From: Rhodococcus sp. 105337
GTDB lineage: Bacteria > Actinomycetota > Actinomycetes > Mycobacteriales > Mycobacteriaceae
Assembly: GCF_012844225.1 (NCBI RefSeq)
Contig: NZ_JABAGQ010000001.1
Coordinates: 434,001 to 498,000, forward strand
DNA length: 64,000 nucleotides
Direction of reading: 5' to 3'
Made by a program: the position numbers and the translations under genes. Below are positions 25,175 to 32,435 of this stretch, in pieces (positions within the stretch are counted from its first letter, which is position 1; each line of letters begins with the position of its first letter). The notes under the pieces are model-generated. The model did not search any database. It was not told the origin of the DNA and saw nothing but the letters and a program-made list of their open reading frames with translations.

Positions 25175-26431
25175 GTGACTAACGAGGAACAGGGCCAGCT
25201 TCACCACCGCATGAGCCGCCGTCTGGAGCAGTCGTCCAAGCTCCAGAACGTGCTGTACGAGATCCGCGGACCGGTGCACGCGCATGCGGCACGGCTCGAA
25301 GCGGAGGGCAATCGCATCCTCAAGCTCAACATCGGCAACCCCGCACCCTTCGGGTTCGAGGCGCCGGACACGATCGTGCAGGACATGATCGGGTCGCTTC
25401 CGTATGCCCAGGGGTACTCGGAGTCCAAGGGCATCGCGCCGGCCCGGCGCGCGATCGTCACCCGCTACGAGCTGGTCCCGGGCTTCCCCAAGTTCGACAT
25501 CAACGACGTCTACCTCGGCAACGGCGTGTCCGAACTCATCACCATGACGATGCAGGCGCTGCTCGACGACGGCGACGAAGTGCTCATCCCCGCACCGGAC
25601 TACCCGCTGTGGACTGCGATGACATCGCTCGGCGGCGGCACACCCGTCCACTACCTGTGCGACGAGACCAACGGCTGGAATCCCGACATCGAGGACATCG
25701 AGTCGAAGATCACCGAGCGCACCAAGGCGATCGTGGTGATCAACCCGAACAACCCCACCGGCGCGGTGTACTCCCGCGAGGTGCTCGAGCAGATCGTGCG
25801 ACTGGCACGCAAGCACCAGCTGCTGCTTCTCGCCGACGAGATCTACGACAAGATCCTCTACGACGACGCCAAGCACGTCTCCCTGGCGACGCTCGCCCCC
25901 GACCTGCTGTGCATCACGTACAACGGGCTGTCGAAGGCGTACCGCGTCGCCGGCTACCGGTCGGGCTGGATGGTCATCACCGGCCCGAAGGACCACGCCG
26001 CCGGATTCCTCGAGGGCATCGATCTGCTCGCATCCACTCGCCTGTGCCCGAACGTTCCGGCCCAGCACGCCATCCAGGTGGCCCTGGGTGGCTACCAGAG
26101 CATCGACGACCTGGTGCTGCCCGGCGGGCGCCTGCTCGAGCAGCGGGACGTCGCGTGGGAGCGCCTGAACGCGATTCCGGGCGTGAGCTGCGTCAAGCCG
26201 CGCGGCGCGCTGTACGCGTTCCCCCGGCTCGACCCCGAGGTGTACGACATCCACGACGACGAGCAACTGGTCCAGGATCTGTTGTTGCAGGAGCGCATCC
26301 TGGTCACACAGGGCACGGGCTTCAACTGGCCCGCCCCGGACCACTTCCGCATCGTCACGCTGCCGTGGGCCCGGGACCTCTCCGTTGCGATCGAGCGGAT
26401 CGGCAACTTCCTCTCGAGCTACAAGCAGTAG
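25175..26431 (+). CDS. alaA: Pyridoxal-phosphate aminotransferase (AlaA/AspC type, Rv0337c homologue)
   Basis: A 418-residue fold-type-I aminotransferase that probably interconverts alanine/pyruvate with glutamate/2-oxoglutarate. Seen: the substrate-site region LNIGNPAPFGF near residue 50, NPNNPTGAVYS near 190, the DEIYDKILY aspartate/tyrosine pair near 220, and the pyridoxal-phosphate lysine in GLSKAYRVAGYRSGW near residue 252. The best homologue I know is M. tuberculosis Rv0337c, next to the etfD homologue Rv0338c; here the two are about 20 kb apart. The GTG at 25175 keeps a full N-terminus but has only AGAGG very close upstream; ATG at 25211 is an alternative. Confidence 0.88.
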   Translation: MTNEEQGQLHHRMSRRLEQSSKLQNVLYEIRGPVHAHAARLEAEGNRILKLNIGNPAPFGFEAPDTIVQDMIGSLPYAQGYSESKGIAPARRAIVTRYELVPGFPKFDINDVYLGNGVSELITMTMQALLDDGDEVLIPAPDYPLWTAMTSLGGGTPVHYLCDETNGWNPDIEDIESKITERTKAIVVINPNNPTGAVYSREVLEQIVRLARKHQLLLLADEIYDKILYDDAKHVSLATLAPDLLCITYNGLSKAYRVAGYRSGWMVITGPKDHAAGFLEGIDLLASTRLCPNVPAQHAIQVALGGYQSIDDLVLPGGRLLEQRDVAWERLNAIPGVSCVKPRGALYAFPRLDPEVYDIHDDEQLVQDLLLQERILVTQGTGFNWPAPDHFRIVTLPWARDLSVAIERIGNFLSSYKQ

Positions 26432-26663
26432 CGGCACGCCCGCGAAAGCGATCGTTGCGGAACGGTGACGCAGGGGCGCTAGAGGCGAAAGTCCCTGTTC
26501 GGTGCCCTCGGAGTCTGTTCGGACCTGGACGGTCCGTCCGATTCGTGAGGAGCGCCACAGAATCGCGGGCCCCGCGGACCCCCAAAAGCAAGTAGCTTGG
26601 ATTTCGGCACTCAGTGCCGGGCTCCCTGACCGACGCCATCCCCCCTGTGCGAGGTCAGGTGAC

Positions 26664-26696
26664 GGTGGCGGGGACACCCCCCTGCTCCCCGCCACC
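26664..26696 (+). terminator. GC-rich hairpin between the aminotransferase and yibE-like genes
   Basis: A perfect 10-bp stem (26664-26673 and 26687-26696) with a 13-nt C-rich loop lies 233 nt after the aminotransferase stop and 82 nt before the next gene. It is a likely factor-independent or pause terminator. I see no gene in the 26432-26777 interval. Confidence 0.5.
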
Positions 26697-26765
26697 CCCA
26701 GCCCACTGTCTTCGGTTCACTCCTCGTGGTCGGCCACCGCCTGCGCGTGTCGCGCGGCGGGTGGT

Positions 26766-26777
26766 TAGCCTGTGGCC
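26766..26777 (+). promoter_or_regulatory. Leaderless promoter of the yibE-like gene
   Basis: A -10 element TAGCCT (26766-26771) ends 6 nt before the GTG at 26778. TANNNT placed 6-7 nt before an ATG/GTG is the usual layout of leaderless actinobacterial transcripts. There is no ribosome site in front of this start, which supports the call. Confidence 0.6.
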
Positions 26778-28061
26778 GTGAGTCACGGACACGGACACGG
26801 CCACTTCGACGGACCTGCACCACTGGGCCCGCTCGCCGCGAAGATCGTCATCGGATTGCTGGTGGCCATCGGCGCCGTCGTCCTCCTCGGAACGGTGCTG
26901 CTCTGGCCGAGCAGTCAATCCATCGACGTTCCGGCCCCGTTCCAGACCACCGGCGGTGACGCAGTGGTCACCGAAGCCGGAACAGTGGTGGAGCAAGGTC
27001 CCGGCGCGTGCGGTAGCCCGTCGTCCGGGCGCGTGTTCCCCGGCGACCCGCTGCCCCCGCCCGTGGGCGGGGCCTACGAGTGCGAGCGCAGCATCATCGC
27101 GATCGAGTCCGGTCCCAACGCCGGCGCCTTCACCTTGCTCGAGGTGGTCCCTGGTCCCGGGCAGCCCGAATTTAGCACCGGCGACGACATCCGGATCGTC
27201 CGCCAGACCGACCCCACAGGTGCCACCCAGTACTCGTTCTACGACTTCGCGCGCGGCCTGCCACTGACCCTGATCATCGCGGCGTTCGCGATCGTCATCG
27301 TCGCCGTCGCCCGCTGGCGCGGCCTGCGGGCGCTCATCGGCCTCGGCGTCGCCTTCGCGGTGCTCGTGATGTTCATGCTCCCGGCCCTCCTCGACGGAAA
27401 ACCGGCCGTACCAGTCGCACTGGTCGGCGGGGCACTGATCCTCTACGCCGTGCTGTATCTCGCCCACGGGGTCAATCTCCGGACCAGTTCGGCGTTGCTC
27501 GGCACCCTCGCGTCGATGGCCCTCGCCGCATTGCTCTCGTACGTCGCGATCCGGATGACCCATCTGACGGGTCTGTCCGAAGAACAGAACACCGACGTCC
27601 AGATGTACATCGGCACCGTGTCGATCAGCGGCCTGCTGCTGGCAGGCTTCATCATCGGCTCGCTCGGTGTGCTCAACGACGTCACGATCACGCAGGCCTC
27701 GTCGGCGTTCGAACTGGCATCCCTGGATCCACGCGCGTCGCGCCGGGAGATCTTCGCGTCCGCGATGCGGGTCGGCCGCGACCACATCGCCAGCACCGTC
27801 TACACGCTCGTGCTCGCCTACGCGGGTGGTGCGCTGCCGCTGCTGCTGCTCTTCTCCGTCGCGGGCCGGTCGATCTCCGACGTGGTCACCGGCGACGCGG
27901 TGGCCGTCGAGATCGTGCGCGCATGCGTGGGCGGTATCGCGCTGGCGCTGTCGGTTCCCCTCACCACAGCGATCGCCGCCGTGCTGTCCCGGGCCGGAAG
28001 CCCGCCGGTCGCGCCGGGCCGGCACTCCCGCCCCAACGGGGGCGGGCAGCCGGGCCGGTAG
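26778..28061 (+). CDS. YibE/F-like integral membrane protein
   Basis: A 427-residue polytopic membrane protein of the YibE/F family, whose biochemical role is not established. It opens with a His/Gly run (SHGHGHGH), has one membrane helix (about 22-45), an extracytoplasmic domain of about 100 residues with a few cysteines, then six or seven helices. The helical half holds the family-typical stretch GSLGVLNDVTITQASS. The GTG at 26778 is preferred over the GTG at 26772 because of the leaderless promoter spacing. A short GC hairpin (28027-28046) lies at the very end of the gene, 2 nt before the convergent neighbour's stop. Confidence 0.85.
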   Translation: MSHGHGHGHFDGPAPLGPLAAKIVIGLLVAIGAVVLLGTVLLWPSSQSIDVPAPFQTTGGDAVVTEAGTVVEQGPGACGSPSSGRVFPGDPLPPPVGGAYECERSIIAIESGPNAGAFTLLEVVPGPGQPEFSTGDDIRIVRQTDPTGATQYSFYDFARGLPLTLIIAAFAIVIVAVARWRGLRALIGLGVAFAVLVMFMLPALLDGKPAVPVALVGGALILYAVLYLAHGVNLRTSSALLGTLASMALAALLSYVAIRMTHLTGLSEEQNTDVQMYIGTVSISGLLLAGFIIGSLGVLNDVTITQASSAFELASLDPRASRREIFASAMRVGRDHIASTVYTLVLAYAGGALPLLLLFSVAGRSISDVVTGDAVAVEIVRACVGGIALALSVPLTTAIAAVLSRAGSPPVAPGRHSRPNGGGQPGR

Positions 28062-28062
28062 G

Positions 28063-29490
28063 TCACAGACCGGGTACGCGGAGTTCCGGTAGCCGGGGCA
28101 GTTCGATCGTCGGGAGCGGCGGCAACGTCGGTACCGGAATGTTCAGGCCCGGGACCTGCGGTTCCGGAGTCGGTTCCGGCGACGGAGGCGGCGGTACCGG
28201 TCGCGGCTCGTAGGTGGTCGTGGGCGACTCGGTGGTGGTCGTGGGAGTGACCGTCGACGGTGACACAGCGGGCGCGGGCCGTGGCCGCGTCGACGACGTC
28301 GTGGGCTGATCGAACGACTGCGTAGGACTCGTCCCGCGGCCGTCCGCGGGCGCTCCGAACACGGAGTTCCCCGCGCTCAAGGCGATACCGATCACCGCGA
28401 CGACAGCCAGCGCCGACCCGGCCAGTCCGGCACCGGAGATCTGCTTGCCGCTGACCGAAGGTCCCCTCCACGACAGCGCGGACCACCACGGCTTCGCGTC
28501 GTCGTCGGTCTTCTCCGCAGGCTTCTCCGGCGGCGGCGAGGACACCGCCGCCTTGACCACCGGAATGCGGTCGGTGTCTTCGCTGACCGGCGCGGGACGC
28601 GGAGGCACGATTCGGGTGAGCGGACTGATCGGTTGCGACGACGGCGGCCGCGCAGCGACGATCGCACCGCCCTTGGCCAGGACGAGTTCGGGTTCGTGAG
28701 GCACGACCAGCGGCAGCTTCAGCCACGAGCGCAGCACTTCCTGGACCAGCGGCACGTGCGCGCCGCCCCCGAGCAGCACCACGGCCTCGGGATTGCGGTT
28801 CGAGCGGGCGATGACGTTGTGCACGAACTGCGCGGACGACTCGACGCACTGCGAGATCAGCGGGTCGAAGGTGTCGCGCGACAGGAACACCACACCGGCC
28901 GCTCCGGGAACCGCCACGGTATCGCTCTCGGAGAGCTTCTCTTTCGCCTGCCGGCACTGCGCCGACAATTCGTTGTCGGTGCTCGGGTCGTCGGGACGCC
29001 ACACGCCGTTGGTATCGAGCGCATGTTCGCGGATGGCTTTGTCGAAGACGCGGCCACCGATCGAGTCGGTCCGTTCGGCGAGGACCTGGCCGGCGCGCAG
29101 GTCGACCACGGTGACCGTCAGGCCCGCGTCGCCGAGGTCGTAGAAGACCGCCGTGTTGCTGCCCAGCTCGCCGGTCGCCTGCAGATAGGTCAAGGCCGCT
29201 TCGGGCTCGGACACGAGCGTGAAGCGGTCGAGCTTCTCGGCGGACAGTGCGGCACGCAGGCGTTCGGCCTGTGCCTGATCGCGGTAGACGAGCCCGACCG
29301 TCTCGATCGGATCGCCGGCCACGCCTGCCTGGAACAGCACGCCGAGCGTGCTCGCCGCGAGTCGCGCCGGGTCGTCCTTTCCGGTCTCCACGACCTGGAA
29401 TTGAAAACCCGCAGAGGGTGCGGTCCGATCCACCGGACGCACGATCCGGACGGCGCTTTCCCCCACGGTTACACCGAGAACCGAACTCAT
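28063..29490 (-). CDS. Hsp70-like actin-fold protein with membrane anchor and Pro/Thr-rich tail
   Basis: A 475-residue protein. Residues 1-300 resemble the Hsp70/actin nucleotide-binding fold: GVTVGESAVRIV at the N-terminus, YDLGDAGLTVTVVDL in the middle, IGGRVFDKAIR, and LLGGGAHVPLV near 265. The phosphate-1 loop (GVTVGESA) differs from the DnaK consensus GIDLGTTNS, so ATP hydrolysis is uncertain. There is no substrate-binding domain; instead a Pro-rich linker leads to one membrane helix (about 350-370) and a Pro/Thr/Ser-rich tail, presumably outside the membrane. ATG 29490 has AAGGCGG upstream; the frame is open further upstream without a plausible start. It is divergent from the phosphatase gene. 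A role in the cell envelope is inference. Confidence 0.78.
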   Translation of the reverse strand: MSSVLGVTVGESAVRIVRPVDRTAPSAGFQFQVVETGKDDPARLAASTLGVLFQAGVAGDPIETVGLVYRDQAQAERLRAALSAEKLDRFTLVSEPEAALTYLQATGELGSNTAVFYDLGDAGLTVTVVDLRAGQVLAERTDSIGGRVFDKAIREHALDTNGVWRPDDPSTDNELSAQCRQAKEKLSESDTVAVPGAAGVVFLSRDTFDPLISQCVESSAQFVHNVIARSNRNPEAVVLLGGGAHVPLVQEVLRSWLKLPLVVPHEPELVLAKGGAIVAARPPSSQPISPLTRIVPPRPAPVSEDTDRIPVVKAAVSSPPPEKPAEKTDDDAKPWWSALSWRGPSVSGKQISGAGLAGSALAVVAVIGIALSAGNSVFGAPADGRGTSPTQSFDQPTTSSTRPRPAPAVSPSTVTPTTTTESPTTTYEPRPVPPPPSPEPTPEPQVPGLNIPVPTLPPLPTIELPRLPELRVPGL

Positions 29491-29624
29491 GAGCCGCCTT
29501 CGACAGTTGGTCGCGCCAGCGGCGTTGTCTCTCCCCGGCGCCTTTCGAATCGCTCCGATGCTACCCAATGCCGGATACGACGCCAGGGCCGGTTCGTGGG
29601 ACAGCCCCTCGCGGCGGCGTCCCC

Positions 29625-29636
29625 TACGATCGGCGG
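29625..29636 (+). promoter_or_regulatory. Leaderless promoter of the phosphatase gene
   Basis: TACGAT (29625-29630) is followed after exactly 6 nt by the ATG at 29637, with no ribosome site: the same leaderless layout as in front of the yibE-like gene. Confidence 0.6.
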
Positions 29637-30152
29637 ATGCGGATTCTCTTCGTGTGCACCGGAAACATCTGTCGCTCGCCCACCGCCGAACGGTTGACCA
29701 CAGCATTTGCCGCCGAGTCGGGGCGGGACGACCTCGACGCCCACAGTGCGGGCACCAGGGCCGTGGTGGGACACGGCATGGAGCCCACCGCCGCGCTCGT
29801 GTTGCAGCAACTCGGGGGTGACCCGGAAGGATTCGTCGCGAGACGGCTGACTCCGGAAATCGCAGAGGACGCCGACCTCGTCCTCACGATGAGCGAACAG
29901 CATCGGGGCGACGTGATCACGCTCGCACCGCGGATGATGCGCGTGACGTTCACGCTGCCGGAAGCCGCGCGCGTGCAGCAGGCTTCGGGCGCCGCGTCCG
30001 TCGCAGAACTGGCAGAGGCCCGGGCACAGTTTCCTGCGTCCGGGCCGGAAGACATCGTCGACCCGATCGGTCGCGACGAGGAGACATTCGTCGCGGTCGG
30101 ATCGGAGATCGCCGACCTTCTGCTACCCCTGCTCGCCCGAATCCGGAGCTGA
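29637..30152 (+). CDS. Low-molecular-weight protein-tyrosine phosphatase (Wzb/PtpA type)
   Basis: A 171-residue cytoplasmic phosphatase. The catalytic loop CTGNICRS is at residues 7-14 (nucleophile Cys7, Arg13), and the general-acid region DIVDP is in the last third. Such enzymes remove phosphate from the tyrosine cluster of bacterial BY-kinases and so control polysaccharide export. Its last 30 bp overlap, tail to tail, the end of the BY-kinase gene, which makes the pairing likely. The ATG at 29637 is chosen from the leaderless promoter and because the catalytic loop then sits where the family has it; the upstream in-frame extension is unlike the family. Confidence 0.9.
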   Translation: MRILFVCTGNICRSPTAERLTTAFAAESGRDDLDAHSAGTRAVVGHGMEPTAALVLQQLGGDPEGFVARRLTPEIAEDADLVLTMSEQHRGDVITLAPRMMRVTFTLPEAARVQQASGAASVAELAEARAQFPASGPEDIVDPIGRDEETFVAVGSEIADLLLPLLARIRS

Positions 30153-31724
30153 ACCGGTGGCGGGGCGCGGTGGCGTGTGGACCGCAGGCCACGACTCCAG
30201 CGGTTGATGGTTTTCCTCGGAGTGGCGGCCCGCAGGCGCGACCGGCCCGGTCAGCTTTCTGCCGTTGCCCAGTGCGTGTCGAGGCGGGGCCGGCGGATCG
30301 ATGGCCGGGCCGGGGACCGCCGGATTTTCGACAGCCTGCTTGGGTGCCGCCCCTGCGGCGTGCGTCCTCTCGGCGTCGTAGTAGTACCGGTACTCGTACG
30401 ACGCGCCGCGTCCCTTCGTCGGAACCATGGTGAGAATCGTTCCGAGGAGTGTCGCGTCGACCGCTTTCAGATTGCCGATCGCACGGCCGAACTGGTCGCG
30501 GGTGGTCTTCCCGTACCGCGCGATGAGCAGAGCACCGTCGGCGATGCGTGTGAGAATCGCCGCGTCGGTGACGGGCAGCAACGGCGGCGCGTCGATGACG
30601 ACGTAGTCGAATCGGGACCGGAGATCGGTGACGACCTCCTCGGTCTGTGCCGATCCGAGCAACTCCGACGGGTTCGGCGGCAACGCACCGGCGGCAAGCA
30701 CCCACAGCGAGTCGAAGCGTGTCGACTGCAGCACGGCGTCGAGCGACGCCTGGTGCGCCAGAACCGTCGACAGCCCGGCATCGCCCAAGACACCGAGATA
30801 CTTCGACACCCGAGGCCGGCGGAGGTCGGCCTCGACGAGCACGACCGGCTTGCCCGCTTCCGCCAGTACGAGGGCGGTGTTGATGGCCGTTGTCGTCTTG
30901 CCTTCGGTCGGGACCGAACTGGTGAAGACCAGTACGCGGGGAGGGTTGTCCACCTCGAGGAACTGCAGGTTGGTGCGCAGTTCCCGGTATGCCTCGGCGT
31001 CACCGCTGTTCGAGTCGGCGAACGTGATGGCCGGCTCTTCGTGCCGCGCTTTCTCCATCGGAATGACGCCCACGACGCCCGTACCGGCGATCTCCTCGAT
31101 GGTGTTGCGGTCCTTGACGGTGTTGTCGAGCCGGTCGCGCAGCACAGCGAGCGCGATGCCGAGCAACAGTCCCACCGCGAGACCGAGCGCGACATTGCGG
31201 CTGGTCTTCGGGACGACCGGCGTCGACGGGGTGGCGGCGTACTGCTCGACGACGACCCTCGCGGTGGGTTCGCCACCCGATTCGGGTGTTTCGAGTTCAC
31301 GCGCCATGACCACGAATTCGTCCGACAGCGCGTTCGCGAGATCGCGAGCCCGCTCGGGCGATTCGTCGGTCAACGCGGTGTCGATGAGGACGGTGTCCGG
31401 TGTGGACGACGCCGTGACGCGGGCGGCGAGTTCGCCCGGCGTCATATCCGTGATGCCGAGTTCGTCGAGTGCCCGCTGGGCGAGGGTGGTACCGGCCAGC
31501 AATTCTGTGTAGGACGCCACGCGCTGCTGCGAGAACAGGTTGCCCTGGTAGATCTCCTGGACCGACGCGCCCGACGTCGTCGACACGAACAGTCGTGTCT
31601 TCGCTTCGTACTGCGGCGTCGTGAGCAGTGACACGGTGAGTGCGGCGAGCACCGCCACGATGGTCACCACCGCGATGATCTTCCAGCGCGCCTGAAGAAT
31701 TCGCACGTAGTCGTGAACTTCCAT
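30123..31724 (-). CDS. Polysaccharide co-polymerase/BY-family tyrosine kinase (Wzc/CpsCD fusion)
   Basis: A 533-residue membrane tyrosine kinase that controls chain length and export of exopolysaccharide. An N-terminal Wzz domain lies between two membrane helices (16-35 and 178-195). The cytoplasmic kinase follows, with Walker A SSVPTEGKTTT (269-279, Lys276), Walker A' VVLVEADLRRP (294-304) and Walker B YVVIDAP (374-380). A tyrosine cluster YEYRYYY (443-449) is the likely autophosphorylation site. Unusually, about 80 more Pro/Ala-rich residues follow it; in most BY-kinases the cluster is nearer the end. The ATG has GGGAG upstream. Its 3' end overlaps the tyrosine phosphatase gene by 30 bp. 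Confidence 0.93.
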   Translation of the reverse strand: MEVHDYVRILQARWKIIAVVTIVAVLAALTVSLLTTPQYEAKTRLFVSTTSGASVQEIYQGNLFSQQRVASYTELLAGTTLAQRALDELGITDMTPGELAARVTASSTPDTVLIDTALTDESPERARDLANALSDEFVVMARELETPESGGEPTARVVVEQYAATPSTPVVPKTSRNVALGLAVGLLLGIALAVLRDRLDNTVKDRNTIEEIAGTGVVGVIPMEKARHEEPAITFADSNSGDAEAYRELRTNLQFLEVDNPPRVLVFTSSVPTEGKTTTAINTALVLAEAGKPVVLVEADLRRPRVSKYLGVLGDAGLSTVLAHQASLDAVLQSTRFDSLWVLAAGALPPNPSELLGSAQTEEVVTDLRSRFDYVVIDAPPLLPVTDAAILTRIADGALLIARYGKTTRDQFGRAIGNLKAVDATLLGTILTMVPTKGRGASYEYRYYYDAERTHAAGAAPKQAVENPAVPGPAIDPPAPPRHALGNGRKLTGPVAPAGRHSEENHQPLESWPAVHTPPRPATGSAPDSGEQG

Positions 31725-31744
31725 CAGGCGGTCTCCCTCGTTGC

Positions 31745-32236
31745 GGTGACAGCGCGCGGGCGCCTTATCGGCGACGTAGAGGTTTCCGAGATCGGCTGCA
31801 GCACCGAATAATTCGATGTCGCCGTCATAGCGCTAGCACAGGCGGTACGGGCACTCCGGCTCCGCACGGCGGACCCCCTCGAGACAGTGAGCGGCAACAT
31901 CGCGGAACACATCCGGAGGTCCCTGTTGCGCCAGGTCGCGACCTGGTCCGGTCGCCTGCACCTCGTACAGGGGGCGCGCGCCGAGATAGGGTGCGAGCCC
32001 GGCGTGCATCCACGACAGGCCGCTCACGGGGCGCACACAGAGGACCGGTGGGGGTCGAGCCGCTCGAGAACTGCTTCGACATCCTGCGGTGCCCTGTGGC
32101 CCGCGGGCGAACGAGTACACCGCGCAATTCCGCGTCGTGCGCCGAAATGAACAGAATGTACGAATTCAATTCCTTGCGCATACCAGAGACCCCGCCGGCT
32201 CGAGGACAGCGGAAACGTTGCACCGCACTCCGTCAC
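31745..32236 (-). pseudogene. Decayed NRPS remnant: condensation-domain start joined to thioesterase pieces
   Basis: Reading leftward from a GTG at 32236, the frame gives FPLSSSRRGLWYAQ, matching the first motif of a condensation domain (the large NRPS here has FPLSTAQRGIWFAQ). A short stretch (PQDVEAVLERLD) resembles the end of a carrier domain. After a frame change near 32040, the next frame reads PVLCVRPVSGLSW, AGLAPYLGARPLYEVQA and RRAEPECPYRL, clearly the N-terminal third of an NRPS thioesterase (the large NRPS has PVFCVHPIVGLSW and QPEGPYRLLG). A stop comes at 31833, where the GWSLGG nucleophile region should follow. Beyond it RYDGDIELFGAAADL matches a later thioesterase segment (RFDGDVVYFTAAEDD). 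It looks like a synthetase gene that lost almost its whole middle. Nothing else is evident in the 31725-32435 gap except the promoter region of the next gene. Confidence 0.72.
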
Positions 32237-32435
32237 CTGCCCGATATGACAGATCCGATGTCGCCGAGCGAGTTACACCATGATCATCCCCGCTCGAACT
32301 GCCCGGATCACCCGACTCTCATGTCTCGATCGATATCCGAAGTGTACTTACGGATAACGATCGGTACCACGTGAATGAACGGCCGATAGAAAGTCCGGTT
32401 ATCGTCAGTATCGGAACCAGTGAAGGGGTTCGAAT

